Below are positions 1 through 6,294 of a DNA stretch of 43,647 bases, piece after piece (the stretch's first letter is position 1; each line of letters opens with the position of its first letter). A model generated the notes under the pieces. The model saw only the letters and a program-made list of their open reading frames with translations. It did not search any database and had not been told where the DNA came from. The position numbers and the translations under genes are program-made. Source of the stretch: a virus; the IMG/VR virus record IMGVR_UViG_3300020202_000118, positions 1-43,647 of that record; one strand, given 5' to 3'.

Positions 1-2
1 CG

Positions 3-122
3 CCGATGGCGGCGGCGGAGTCGGCGGCGTGGTCGGCGAGGTCGGCGGCGTGGTCGGCGAGGTCGGCGGCTTATTCGAGATACGCAAAGGAGCTTCTTCG
101 TCTTTTAAGGTCTGCTAAGTAA
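3..122 (+). CDS. 3' end of wrap-around SA-repeat protein (partial)
   Basis: Only the C-terminus is present here because the genome was opened inside the gene; the full gene is at 43035-43634. The frame reads through Ser-Ala-Ala/Trp-Ser-Ala-Arg repeats and ends in YSRYAKELLRLLRSAK before TAA at 120-122. The first five codons (PMAAA) differ from the right-hand copy, where the corresponding residues are DESAA, so this end carries a variant of the repeat tract. Confidence 0.85.
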   Translation, partial: PMAAAESAAWSARSAAWSARSAAYSRYAKELLRLLRSAK

Positions 123-135
123 GAAAGGGCGGGGA
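10..135. repeat. left copy of 126-bp terminal direct repeat
   Basis: These 126 bases are identical to 43522-43647, the last bases of the window. Such an exact end repeat usually marks a circular contig; the repeat may be an assembly overlap or a true terminal redundancy. It runs through the 3' end of a repeat-bearing gene, its stop codon and the ribosome binding site of the next gene. Bases 1-9 do not match the sequence preceding the right copy, which suggests that the tandem repeat inside the gene differs between molecules or was assembled imperfectly. Confidence 0.9.
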
Positions 136-136
136 A

Positions 137-949
137 GTGGCTTGGATTGAGTCTCACACGGTTTTATTAAGGCATAGAAAAATAAAGGAGCTGGCGAGGG
201 CTTTAAGACTTCGACCCGCCTACGTTATGGGGCACTTGCACTCACTCTGGCATGCAGCCTTGGAACAGCAGGAAGATGGTGATCTTTCATCGTGGTCTGA
301 TGAATTGATAGCGGAATCTTCCGACTTTCCTGGCGATGCGCCTCAGTTTGTCCGACTGCTTCAAGACACGGGGTGGCTTGATGGCAAGCTCATTCATGAC
401 TGGCTCGATTATGCAGGGCGTTACCTGACCACAAAGTACAAAACCTCTAACCCTAAAAGATTAAAGGAGATATACAAAAAGCATAAGTTGGTCTTTAGTC
501 AGACTAAAGTCGAACCTAAGTCCGACAACCTAACCTTACCTAACCTTACCAAACCAACCGGACAAAAAGAAATAACCGGCATCGGCCCCTGGGATGAAAT
601 CTACGAGGCCTATAGGGACAAAATCAGGGCCGGGGCAAGAGAGGACGCGGTTAAAAGCATAAGGCGTTTGATCCAGGGCGGTATTGAGCCTGCGACGCTT
701 CTCGGGTGCGTGGAAAACTACGCGGATTATGTCACGGCCCAGGAGACAGAAACGCAGTTCAGGATACAGGCCAATAATTTCTTTGGGCGAGGGGCGCGGT
801 ACAAGGAATTTTTAAAGCCTGTGGTTTTGCAGGACAAGTCAGAAATTCGCCGGAAAAAAGTAAGTCAACAGCTAGAGGAAATCGACTATGCAGCAGGGGG
901 AATTTCAGAGAGCGGTAGCCCTGTTTTCGGAAGCCTTCCCGAAGCTTGA
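137..949 (+). CDS. phage replication initiator-like protein
   Basis: This 270-residue protein starts at GTG 137 behind AAGGGCGGGGA. Residues 1-105 are compact and helical (MAWIESHTVLLRHRKIKEL, then a GWL...WLDYAGRYL segment), like the winged-helix N-domain of phage replisome organiser or O-like proteins. A Thr/Lys/Asn-rich linker at about 125-145 leads to a second helical domain with YEAYRDKIRAG and NNFFGRGARYKEFL, a DnaD/primosome-like end. It would bind the origin and recruit the loader encoded next. The linker DNA holds a palindrome and direct repeats that could be origin elements. A general DNA-binding role is more certain than the exact family. Confidence 0.65.
   Translation: MAWIESHTVLLRHRKIKELARALRLRPAYVMGHLHSLWHAALEQQEDGDLSSWSDELIAESSDFPGDAPQFVRLLQDTGWLDGKLIHDWLDYAGRYLTTKYKTSNPKRLKEIYKKHKLVFSQTKVEPKSDNLTLPNLTKPTGQKEITGIGPWDEIYEAYRDKIRAGAREDAVKSIRRLIQGGIEPATLLGCVENYADYVTAQETETQFRIQANNFFGRGARYKEFLKPVVLQDKSEIRRKKVSQQLEEIDYAAGGISESGSPVFGSLPEA
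493..550. other. candidate replication origin repeats inside the initiator gene
   Basis: Seen directly: a perfect palindrome CTTTAGTC-A-GACTAAAG at 493-509, followed by two tandem copies of TAACCTTACC at 531-550. They lie in the linker-coding part of the replication initiator. In lambda and related phages the origin iterons lie inside the initiator gene, so an origin role is an inference from position and repeat structure. The repeats are short and could equally be low-complexity coding sequence. Confidence 0.35.
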
Positions 950-1238
950 GTTTAACCCCAAGCTTTGGTGGCCCGTGGTGGCAGACCTGGACGGAGAATG
1001 CTTTATTTTCTCGGTCGGTGAAGTGGTAAAAACCGTGAAAGAATTTTACCCCGGTTCAAACCCCCTGGCTGTCTTGATCGAGAAGCATGACGAGCTTGTG
1101 AGTGAGAGAAGAAAGTTTCAGCAAAAAAAGCTTGCGAAAGAAACGGACTTGGAGCGCATGGACCGGTGGAAATCGGAGGCAGTACCAATGCCCGCGGAAT
1201 GCAGGGAATACCTTCAAAAAAAGGGGCTTTTGAAATGA
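888..1238 (+). CDS. helicase-loader-like replication protein
   Basis: This 116-residue protein begins at ATG 888 with GAGGAAA upstream and overlaps the initiator by 62 bases out of frame. The order FQRAVALFSEAFP, LWWPVVADLDGE, SVGEVVKTVKEFYPGSNP resembles small helicase loader/inhibitor proteins of the G39P type, in which short helical repeats precede a flexible basic tail. The C-terminal third is highly charged and probably disordered. The position directly after an initiator supports a loader role, but no catalytic motif is expected or seen, so the call is an inference. Confidence 0.5.
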   Translation: MQQGEFQRAVALFSEAFPKLEFNPKLWWPVVADLDGECFIFSVGEVVKTVKEFYPGSNPLAVLIEKHDELVSERRKFQQKKLAKETDLERMDRWKSEAVPMPAECREYLQKKGLLK

Positions 1239-1606
1239 GAATCAAAATCGACCCCCTAGACCGTCTGTTTAGTCTCTACATCCGGACTCGAGCAGGGTGG
1301 AAGTGCGAAAGGTGTAGGGCTCAATACGTGCCCCCAACAACAGGGTTACAAAACAGCCACTTCCACGGCCGGCGCAAGCGTTCTGTGAGGTTCGATCCTG
1401 AAAATTGTGCGGCTCTCTGTCACGGTTGCCATCGGCACTTCACCGAAAACCCCTTAGAGCATACGGAATGGTTCAGGAAGAGATTGGGGGAGGAAAACTT
1501 TAACCGCCTGACTTTAAGGGCAAACACCCCAAAAAAACCGGACCGGGAAATGATAAAAATCTGGCTTAACCAAGAATTAAAAGGTGTTCAACGTGAAACA
1601 GCGTAA
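1235..1606 (+). CDS. NinG/HNH-like recombination protein
   Basis: A 123-residue protein. ATG 1235 overlaps the stop of the previous gene (ATGA), which favours this start over the longer in-frame start at 1166. Visible metal-binding residues are CERC near 24-27, HFHGRR near 43-48 and CHGCHRHF near 66-73, followed by a helical tail with RLGEENFNRL. This order is that of NinG/Rap-type proteins and small HNH-fold nucleases, which act on branched DNA in phage recombination. Location in the replication cluster fits. Whether it cuts DNA cannot be told from sequence. Confidence 0.6.
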   Translation: MRIKIDPLDRLFSLYIRTRAGWKCERCRAQYVPPTTGLQNSHFHGRRKRSVRFDPENCAALCHGCHRHFTENPLEHTEWFRKRLGEENFNRLTLRANTPKKPDREMIKIWLNQELKGVQRETA

Positions 1607-1715
1607 GAATCTTGAAGAAATCGTAAAGAGAAACCGCAAGGCCGCGAGGACTCGGAAGAGACTGAAAGAATCGCGGAAAGTGGAAACCGGAACCATTAAA
1701 GTCTGGATGAAATAA
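1593..1715 (+). CDS. small basic protein
   Basis: GTG 1593 opens a 40-residue frame that overlaps the end of the NinG-like gene by 14 bases, with AAAGGTG just upstream. The product is strongly basic (runs such as KRNRKAARTRKRLKESRK) and would be a nucleic-acid-binding peptide or an HNH-gene accessory. No family recognised. Overlap with the preceding stop, as in the rest of this operon, is the main support. Confidence 0.45.
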   Translation: MKQRKNLEEIVKRNRKAARTRKRLKESRKVETGTIKVWMK

Positions 1716-1716
1716 C

Positions 1717-2073
1717 ATGCACGACCTAACCAAGCGAATAGACGAGGCGTATACGGGCGGTTCCTTTGCCGAGGCGGCTGAGAATGTGATAAGGGCATGG
1801 CTTGAGGAGAAGGCACGGGAGCTTAACTGGATCGACGTTACGAGCTATGTTGATTATCACCATAAGCCGAGTCACGATCTTAGAAGTGCGGCAGATATTA
1901 GGCAAAATAAATCAGGCTTTGAGGAAGCGAAGTGCTGGGAGAATAACCTCCCTGTATTAGTGCTGCTGTCATGGCAGATACGGCAGTTTACGCCGGGCGC
2001 GTGCAAGGTACCCCACGCAGCAACCGTAAAAGCCCGCAAGGATGACGGACGGTTGCAGCCCGGCTCCATTTAG
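1717..2073 (+). CDS. hypothetical protein of doubtful 3' half
   Basis: ATG 1717 follows the previous stop by one base. The first 50 residues (LTKRIDEAYTGGSFAEAAE, then VIRAWLEEKARELNW) look like a genuine helical protein. The remaining part is encoded in DNA from about 1992 on that also forms tRNA-like stems, and its residues look less protein-like. The gene may be truncated or fused by the structured insert. Function unknown. Confidence 0.45.
   Translation: MHDLTKRIDEAYTGGSFAEAAENVIRAWLEEKARELNWIDVTSYVDYHHKPSHDLRSAADIRQNKSGFEEAKCWENNLPVLVLLSWQIRQFTPGACKVPHAATVKARKDDGRLQPGSI
1992..2068 (+). ncRNA. tRNA-like folded segment ending in CCA
   Basis: GCCGGGC at 1992-1998 pairs perfectly with GCCCGGC at 2058-2064, followed by T and CCA, giving a 77-nt unit with an acceptor-like stem. 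Inside are GCGTG/CACGC (1999-2003 with 2014-2018) around a loop holding GG, and an 8-bp stem GCAACCGT/ACGGTTGC (2020-2027 with 2049-2056). I cannot fit a normal T-arm or anticodon arm, so this is tRNA-like rather than a tRNA. It overlaps the 3' half of the gene above, which argues that one of the two is not functional. Confidence 0.35.
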
Positions 2074-2163
2074 AAGCGCTGGCGGTGTCCAACAGAATTT
2101 TGAAATGAAACCATTCGGCGTGATGTTGGCGAAGATGGCCGAGCGGTCAGCGCCCAAGATTGT

Positions 2164-2325
2164 GCTGGCGTGGCGGAATAGGTAGACGCTAGAAAGCCGT
2201 GAGATTGCCAGTCAAGATCGGCTATAACGAGCCCTGTAGCTCAACGGGTAGAGCGCAGGTGGCAACCTGAGGTTGACGTTTCGAGGCCGTCCAGGGCATG
2301 CGAGGTGCAAATCCTCGCCGCCAGC
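2164..2325 (+). tRNA. tRNA-Leu-like outer structure with an insert (probably decayed)
   Basis: GCTGGCG at 2164-2170 pairs perfectly with CGCCAGC at 2319-2325. The 5' part reads TGGCGGAATAGGTAGACGC, a textbook Leu-type D-arm, and the 3' part has a T-arm GCGAGG-TGCAAAT-CCTCGC with a 7-base loop. At 162 nt it is far too long for a tRNA because a second tRNA-like unit lies in the middle, where the anticodon and variable arms should be. I cannot identify an anticodon. Read as a tRNA remnant or a nested tRNA. Confidence 0.35.
2231..2297 (+). tRNA. inner tRNA-like unit (possible GGC anticodon), degenerate
   Basis: GCCCTG (2231-2236) pairs with CAGGGC (2292-2297). Next come TA, a D-arm GCTC-AACGGGTA-GAGC, an anticodon-like hairpin CAGG-TGGCAA-CCTG, and a T-arm GACGT-TTCGAGG-CCGTC with one mismatch. 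The D-arm and the TTCGA T-loop are typical. The anticodon loop is one base short and the first acceptor pair is lost, so function is doubtful; GGC in the loop would read Ala codons. Confidence 0.4.
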
Positions 2326-2341
2326 GCGTATTTGAGGAGGG

Positions 2342-2638
2342 ATGATGGAAGATAAGGGAAATAGCGCAGAAGAAGTTCTGATAAAAATAGAAAAAGTCCT
2401 ATTGGGGGCTTGTGTCAGTCTTGGAAAAGCGGATCGTCAAGAAATCAAAGAAATTCTTTCCGAGGCTAGCCGCGCCGCCTACGCCCACGGGCTGAGGAAA
2501 GCGGCGGAGATTGCGGACAATTCAGAATGCAAACAATGCGCTTCGGAATATGGTCCGGGTGAAAATAAAGATAAAATTGATTGCGATGAAATCGCCGAAG
2601 CCCTCCGCTCCGAAGCGGCCAGGATGGAGGGGGCATGA
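2342..2638 (+). CDS. hypothetical protein, paralogue of the gene at 6637
   Basis: A 98-residue protein behind GAGGAGGG. The C-terminal half carries AYAHGLRKAAEIAD, then a Cys pair (CKQC) and an acidic tail ending in IAEALRSEAARMEG. The same plan (AYAKGLLRA...C...IRAEAE) occurs in the gene at 6637, so the two are probably diverged copies. First gene of the small-gene train; next gene overlaps by four bases. Function unknown. Confidence 0.8.
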   Translation: MMEDKGNSAEEVLIKIEKVLLGACVSLGKADRQEIKEILSEASRAAYAHGLRKAAEIADNSECKQCASEYGPGENKDKIDCDEIAEALRSEAARMEGA

Positions 2639-2805
2639 CGAAGAAACGGGCAAAGGAACCCACGGACACGGAGCGGTTGGATTGGTTGCTTTCTCGTAAA
2701 GATTTAACGGTCCAGGTAATGAATAGATACTCCGCATTGGTTTATGTGCGGGACCGCCAAGCCATCGACGCCGCCATGAAGCGCCAGCGGAGGGAGGGGA
2801 AATGA
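2635..2805 (+). CDS. small conserved phage protein
   Basis: 56 residues, starting at an ATGA overlap with the gene before and ending in an ATGA overlap with the gene after. It has the plan TDTERLDWLL ... YVRDRQAIDAAMKR that I recognise from many small accessory proteins of tailed phages; their role is unknown. Confidence 0.7.
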   Translation: MTKKRAKEPTDTERLDWLLSRKDLTVQVMNRYSALVYVRDRQAIDAAMKRQRREGK

Positions 2806-2933
2806 GAACCGTGCTTCTACTTAGCATTGCCGCGTTTTTTCAGGGTCTTTCGATGGGTCGGGAATGGTACCAGTGCCTACTTGGATTGATCGCTTTCAAT
2901 ATCATGGCCTTTATGATTTTGGTGAAGTCGTGA
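2802..2933 (+). CDS. small membrane protein
   Basis: 43 residues from ATG 2802 (ATGA overlap). Two hydrophobic stretches, LLLSIAAFFQGL and CLLGLIAFNIMAFMILV, predict one or two inner-membrane helices. Unknown function. Confidence 0.55.
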   Translation: MRTVLLLSIAAFFQGLSMGREWYQCLLGLIAFNIMAFMILVKS

Positions 2934-3397
2934 TTCCGCTCGACAAACAAGTCGCAAGCCTTGAATGGTCGAAGAAACTGAAGGCGCTGGGAGTGAGGCA
3001 GGAGAGCGCGTTTTATTGGCTCGAAATTGAGGATGATGAAAGCGCTTGCGGCGCTTCTGATTGGGAGCTATCTGCAAACTGCCTTATCCCCGAACGCGCA
3101 GTTGACAAAGTTTCTGCCTTCACCGTCGCGGAGCTTTTAAACCGCATCCCAAAGATCATTGAAGGTCATGAGCCAGAGCGTCGAAGCAAACCGTCATACA
3201 ATCCCTCTTATCTTCACATTTTTACAGATCATTGCATTGCGTGGTGCGTTGCTCACAGGGGCATTGATTATGATATTTATTCTGATAATTCAGATGATGA
3301 AAACTTGGCAAACGTGCTCGCCAAGATGCTTATTCACCTGATCGAGAAAGGAATTGTGAAGGTCGAGGGCGTGAACGCGAGAGCAGAGCAGAAATGA
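2930..3397 (+). CDS. conserved phage protein with AKMLIHLIEKG motif
   Basis: GTG 2930 overlaps the preceding stop and has GGTGA upstream, so I prefer it to the in-frame ATG at 2864. The 155-residue product has LDKQVASLEWSKKLKALGV, ESAFYWLE, AFTVAELLNRIP and a terminal LAKMLIHLIEKGIV. That order is found in many phage and prophage proteins of unknown role that sit in early accessory regions. Cytoplasmic. The family resemblance is good, the function is not known. Confidence 0.75.
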   Translation: MIPLDKQVASLEWSKKLKALGVRQESAFYWLEIEDDESACGASDWELSANCLIPERAVDKVSAFTVAELLNRIPKIIEGHEPERRSKPSYNPSYLHIFTDHCIAWCVAHRGIDYDIYSDNSDDENLANVLAKMLIHLIEKGIVKVEGVNARAEQK

Positions 3398-3582
3398 CGC
3401 TTCGACATGCCAAAGAATTCAAATGCTGCGTGTGCAAGCGCCGGAAAGCGGTAGCCTTCTGGCCCTGCATTGATCCGGATATTCAGTCACATCCCTATTG
3501 CCGGAAATGTTTGGATGAGGCGAAGCTTCGGGTAATCACCGACATTGCATCTTTTAACAACGAAAGGACTAAGGGGGTATGA
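3394..3582 (+). CDS. zinc-ribbon mini-protein
   Basis: 62 residues, ATGA overlap on both sides. CCVCKRRK near the N-terminus and CRKCLDEAK further on form a four-cysteine zinc site, as in small phage zinc-ribbon proteins. Role unknown. Confidence 0.7.
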   Translation: MTLRHAKEFKCCVCKRRKAVAFWPCIDPDIQSHPYCRKCLDEAKLRVITDIASFNNERTKGV

Positions 3583-3800
3583 GTAGGCCAGAAGTTTACG
3601 AAATCAAGGGCAAGCGAGTGACGAAGAAAAAGTTTATAGAGTGGATGATGAAGGACAGAAAAATACTCGCTACTCAACCAATGCCAACTGACAGAGAAGG
3701 CGTTTTAGCTTCTAGGTGGTTAGCTACGAACGGCCATGAAATACGCGAATTTGTTGAATATCAAGATGCCCGTAAATTTGCGGAGCTTTTAACCAAGTAA
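3579..3800 (+). CDS. hypothetical small protein
   Basis: 73 residues from ATG 3579 in the usual four-base overlap, after GGGGGT. Basic N-terminal half (EIKGKRVTKKKFIEWMMK) and a helical C-terminus (EYQDARKFAELL). No domain recognised. Confidence 0.65.
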   Translation: MSRPEVYEIKGKRVTKKKFIEWMMKDRKILATQPMPTDREGVLASRWLATNGHEIREFVEYQDARKFAELLTK

Positions 3801-3819
3801 CGTCTGCGGAGGAAGGATA

Positions 3820-4083
3820 GTGGAAGTCTACGAAACGGCAATAAAGAAATGGGGCGAGGATTCGCAGATCGACATGATCGTTGAGGAGTGCGCCGAGCTT
3901 ATCAAAGCTATCCAGAAAATGCGGCGGAATAAAAGTCCCGAAGCACACCAAGCCGTTTTAGAGGAATTGGCCGATGTGCGGATAATGGTTGAGCAGGCTT
4001 ATTATATTTTTGGCCGTGAGGTTTGCGAGTACCAATACAAGCAGAAAATAAAACGGTTGATTGAAAGACTCATGCAGCAATGA
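3820..4083 (+). CDS. MazG-like nucleotide pyrophosphohydrolase
   Basis: GTG 3820 follows GGAGGAAGGATA. The 87-residue product has the MazG/all-alpha NTP-PPase signature: EECAE at 22-26 and EELAD at 48-52, supplying the two pairs of acidic residues that hold Mg2+. Enzymes of this fold hydrolyse NTPs or modified dNTPs to the monophosphate; phage versions may clear non-canonical nucleotides or lower alarmone levels. It is short but contains the complete core. Assignment to the superfamily is firm, the substrate is unknown. Confidence 0.85.
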   Translation: MEVYETAIKKWGEDSQIDMIVEECAELIKAIQKMRRNKSPEAHQAVLEELADVRIMVEQAYYIFGREVCEYQYKQKIKRLIERLMQQ

Positions 4084-4118
4084 TGCCCTTAACAATAACA
4101 AAACCCAAAGGATAGACT

Positions 4119-4370
4119 GTGAGTGATCGTATTCATATATACCCTGTGCATGGCCGCAACAAATCAGACCACTGGACGGGCAAGAAAGGCTTCTGCTGGT
4201 GCGATCCCGATGAGCGCAATGTCTGTCCTGAATCTGACGAAAAAGGCAACTGTAAGGCGGGCTGTTTTAGATGCGGAGGCTCTGGATTGGTCGAGATTTA
4301 CGACCCCGAACTTAACGTGCTGATCATCCATAAGCCGGGCCAACTAAACGACAACATCGGATGCCTTTAA
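4119..4370 (+). CDS. cysteine-rich zinc-binding protein
   Basis: GTG 4119 sits behind AAAGGAT. The 83-residue product has FCWCDPDE, NVCP and CKAGCFRCGGSG; the last resembles the CxxCxGxG element of DnaJ-type zinc fingers. Probably a metal-stabilised binding protein. No family name. Confidence 0.65.
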   Translation: MSDRIHIYPVHGRNKSDHWTGKKGFCWCDPDERNVCPESDEKGNCKAGCFRCGGSGLVEIYDPELNVLIIHKPGQLNDNIGCL

Positions 4371-4390
4371 AGAGCACTCAAAGGAGAGGC

Positions 4391-4564
4391 ATGAGCAAGA
4401 AGGAGTTTCAGAAAAACGAAGCGTGTGCCGGCAAGCATAGGCATGAAGATAAAAATAAAGCTCTCGCCGCCGCCTCGCATTATAGGAATAAATTTAAGGA
4501 CAATGTGAAGCCATACAGATGCAGATTTTGTGATGGCTGGCATATTGGCCATAGTCGATTTTAA
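4391..4564 (+). CDS. small CxxCxxWHxGH protein
   Basis: ATG 4391 directly follows AAAGGAGAGGC, so it is preferred over the in-frame ATG at 4361. 57 residues; the end YRCRFCDGWHIGH is the hallmark of a widespread family of short bacterial and phage proteins in which two Cys and two His bind zinc. Their role is unknown. Confidence 0.75.
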   Translation: MSKKEFQKNEACAGKHRHEDKNKALAAASHYRNKFKDNVKPYRCRFCDGWHIGHSRF

Positions 4565-4582
4565 CAGCCAAAGGATAGAGGG

Positions 4583-4774
4583 ATGAGCTGGTTCACTAAA
4601 CTAAAATGCAAGCTTGGGTTCCATTGGTGGTTACAGCATCAAGAAGAGATAGAACGAAATAATGAACTGGTGAAGAATGGAATCATCAACGAATATTATG
4701 TTCCGGGTATTTGTGGATTTTGTTTGAAGAGGTCAGCACCCCCTCGCGGAGGAAGTGATGGCGTCACTAGATGA
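4583..4774 (+). CDS. small zinc-site protein
   Basis: 63 residues behind AAAGGATAGAGGG. It has CKLGFHWW near the start and CGFC later, a spacing seen in small phage proteins of the KLGFH type. The 3' end overlaps the next gene out of frame. Function unknown. Confidence 0.6.
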   Translation: MSWFTKLKCKLGFHWWLQHQEEIERNNELVKNGIINEYYVPGICGFCLKRSAPPRGGSDGVTR

Positions 4775-4898
4775 GCTGCCGATAGTCTGTGAAATCTGCG
4801 GCCAGAAAAACTGGTCAGACTATGGAGCAATTCAGCACGCAGTAAATATGCACGGGCTTTTAAAGCAGTTACCGAATCGCGGAGGAAGTCGTGATTGA
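4758..4898 (+). CDS. C2H2-type zinc-finger mini-protein
   Basis: ATG 4758 follows GCGGAGGAAGTG. The 46-residue frame has CEIC, then after 12 residues an H, then HG after a short helix (IQHAVNMHG), which is the classical C2H2 finger spacing. It would bind nucleic acid or protein. Single C2H2 fingers are uncommon in phages. It overlaps both neighbours. Confidence 0.6.
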   Translation: MASLDELPIVCEICGQKNWSDYGAIQHAVNMHGLLKQLPNRGGSRD

Positions 4899-5088
4899 TT
4901 TAATTTGCCTTTGGATCGGGCGCGTCTTTTTAGGCTTAAGCGCAATTTGGCTGATGCTTTATTTGCCCTTTAAAATCGCGGAAGGAATTTACAGGTTAGG
5001 CGGGCACTATCCCTTACTTTTGGCCACTCTATTTGAAGTAGCGAAGAAAAGAAAATCCAAAGCAGTCACCGGAGGCCGTGATGCCTAG
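4891..5088 (+). CDS. small membrane protein
   Basis: GTG 4891 follows GCGGAGGAAGTC. 65 residues with a long hydrophobic segment (VFLGLSAIWLMLYLPF) and a second moderate one (PLLLATLFEV), then a basic tail. Probably an inner-membrane protein. Function unknown. Confidence 0.65.
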   Translation: MIDLICLWIGRVFLGLSAIWLMLYLPFKIAEGIYRLGGHYPLLLATLFEVAKKRKSKAVTGGRDA

Positions 5089-5233
5089 CTGTCACACAGA
5101 ACTACATCCGCTTAACAATGTTTATGGCATGAAACGCAGAGAATGCCCCGTATGCGGCGGCTACTACTACGAAAAAATGGAAGAAACTGTAATTTTGGAT
5201 GCTTTTAATGGAGGCCGTGATGGAGCGGAATGA
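5081..5233 (+). CDS. zinc-ribbon mini-protein
   Basis: 50 residues from ATG 5081 behind GGAGGCCGTG. CHTE near the start and CPVCGG in the middle suggest a Cys/His zinc site (C4, H5 with CPVC), typical of host-takeover mini-proteins. Overlaps the next gene. Confidence 0.6.
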   Translation: MPSCHTELHPLNNVYGMKRRECPVCGGYYYEKMEETVILDAFNGGRDGAE

Positions 5234-5792
5234 GCTTGTTTATGAAACGCTCAAAAAGTTCGCCGTGGCTGTTCTAAACGAAAAGGGCGCAAGAACAGCG
5301 CAAAAGGCTCAAGAGTACCAAAGGGAAATGAATGATTGTGTTGCGGCCATACTCGCCGAATTTAACGCCAAAGACGCCGAGATCGAGCGTCTTCGGAAGG
5401 ATTACGAAGAATCAGACAAGATTTACATGAAGAACATGAATGGTCTTAACGAAGAGATCAAGCGGTTGAGGGCGGAGCTTCAAGAGGCCAAGAAAGCGAA
5501 TATCAAAGCTGAGAGCTACATCGACACGCTGCATTTAAAAAGAAATGATCTTGAAGCGGAGCTTGCGAAGACGAATAAGGAATGGGGCGCGATATGTGAC
5601 AATGCCTACAAGAAGCACCGGGAGATTGAAGACCACCTGGAAAGGATGCGGGAGATCGTGGAGGCGGCAAGGGTCTACCTTGAGCAAAGCGAGGGCGGCA
5701 AGGCTTCAATGGACAGCTTTCTTGACGCATCGGCCTCATTAAGAAAAGCGCTTATGGCCTTCGACGAAGCCGCTAAGGGGGATGCGCGATGA
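5220..5792 (+). CDS. coiled-coil protein
   Basis: ATG 5220 lies behind GGAGGCCGTG. The in-frame start at 5199 lacks a ribosome binding site. The 190-residue product is almost entirely heptad-rich (EIERLRKDYEES, EEIKRLRAELQEAKK, LKRNDLEAELAK), a long coiled coil without transmembrane segment. Similar proteins in small-gene clusters of phages have no known role. The gene is much longer than its neighbours. Confidence 0.75.
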   Translation: MERNELVYETLKKFAVAVLNEKGARTAQKAQEYQREMNDCVAAILAEFNAKDAEIERLRKDYEESDKIYMKNMNGLNEEIKRLRAELQEAKKANIKAESYIDTLHLKRNDLEAELAKTNKEWGAICDNAYKKHREIEDHLERMREIVEAARVYLEQSEGGKASMDSFLDASASLRKALMAFDEAAKGDAR

Positions 5793-5953
5793 GATACGTT
5801 GCGTTATTGATTATGTTGTTGGTTTCGGGAAGTGCGTGGGCGGAGGAGGATTGCTCAAAGATTGATCGCTATTATACCTTTGGTCAAGGACCGCAGCAGC
5901 AATGCCGCATCGCAAACGCCCTTGAGAATATCGCGGAGGCGCTGGCGAAATGA
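5789..5953 (+). CDS. small exported protein
   Basis: 54 residues, ATGA overlap. MRYVALLIMLLVSGSAWAEE is a clear Sec signal peptide with cleavage after AWA. The mature part, about 36 residues, has two cysteines (DCSK and QCRI) that could form a disulfide in the periplasm. With the next membrane protein it may form a pair acting at the envelope. Confidence 0.65.
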   Translation: MRYVALLIMLLVSGSAWAEEDCSKIDRYYTFGQGPQQQCRIANALENIAEALAK

Positions 5954-6081
5954 AGTCCATCTGGTTATTTCTAATTTACTTCACACTAACCCTAATCTGG
6001 TTCACGTTGCTATCGGTCGGCAACTCGCTCGACAAGATCCACGACGATCTTTACGGGATCATGGTGGAGCTGGGGAGATAA
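5950..6081 (+). CDS. small single-pass membrane protein
   Basis: 43 residues, ATGA overlap with the exported protein. One hydrophobic helix (SIWLFLIYFTLTLIWFTLL) is followed by a short polar tail with LDKIHDDLYGIM. Likely co-translated with the gene before and possibly its partner. Confidence 0.6.
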   Translation: MKSIWLFLIYFTLTLIWFTLLSVGNSLDKIHDDLYGIMVELGR

Positions 6082-6125
6082 CAAAGTCCTCCATTCGGGA
6101 GGCGAAAAAGAAAAGGAGAAAAGAA

Positions 6126-6263
6126 ATGTTCAATCTACAGGATGCAATTAGGGATTTAATCAAGCACCTAAACGCTAATGCCGATTCTGGCGAAAACGGA
6201 CGGGCCAAAGCTCTTACGATTACGAAGCTCGAAGAAGCATTGATGTGGTCTGAGAAGATTTAA
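6126..6263 (+). CDS. Acb2/Tad1-hairpin-like peptide (possible anti-CBASS sponge)
   Basis: ATG 6126 follows AAAAGGAGAAAAGAA; longer in-frame starts lack a binding site. The 45-residue product is two helices, residues 4-16 and 27-43, joined by a Gly/Asn turn, with RAKALTITKLEEALMW at 26-41. The SREKSLAxTKLEEAxxW pattern is the hallmark of the phage Acb2/Tad1 hairpin family, members of which bind cyclic nucleotides from CBASS or Thoeris defence. Many relatives are longer by an N-terminal helix, so binding activity of this short version is uncertain. Resemblance to the family is seen; the activity is inferred. Confidence 0.6.
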   Translation: MFNLQDAIRDLIKHLNANADSGENGRAKALTITKLEEALMWSEKI

Positions 6264-6294
6264 CCACGCCAAAGGGAGGCGGAGAGAGGAAAAA

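Noticed and set aside
1992-2068. HDV-like self-cleaving ribozyme
   Set aside because: Nested stems and a GC-rich first helix resemble it superficially, but the strand order of the double pseudoknot does not fit.
5832-6125. Long in-frame upstream extension of the Acb2-like gene
   Set aside because: It overlaps two better-supported genes in another frame (5789-5953 with a signal peptide and 5950-6081), and the only good ribosome binding site precedes ATG 6126.
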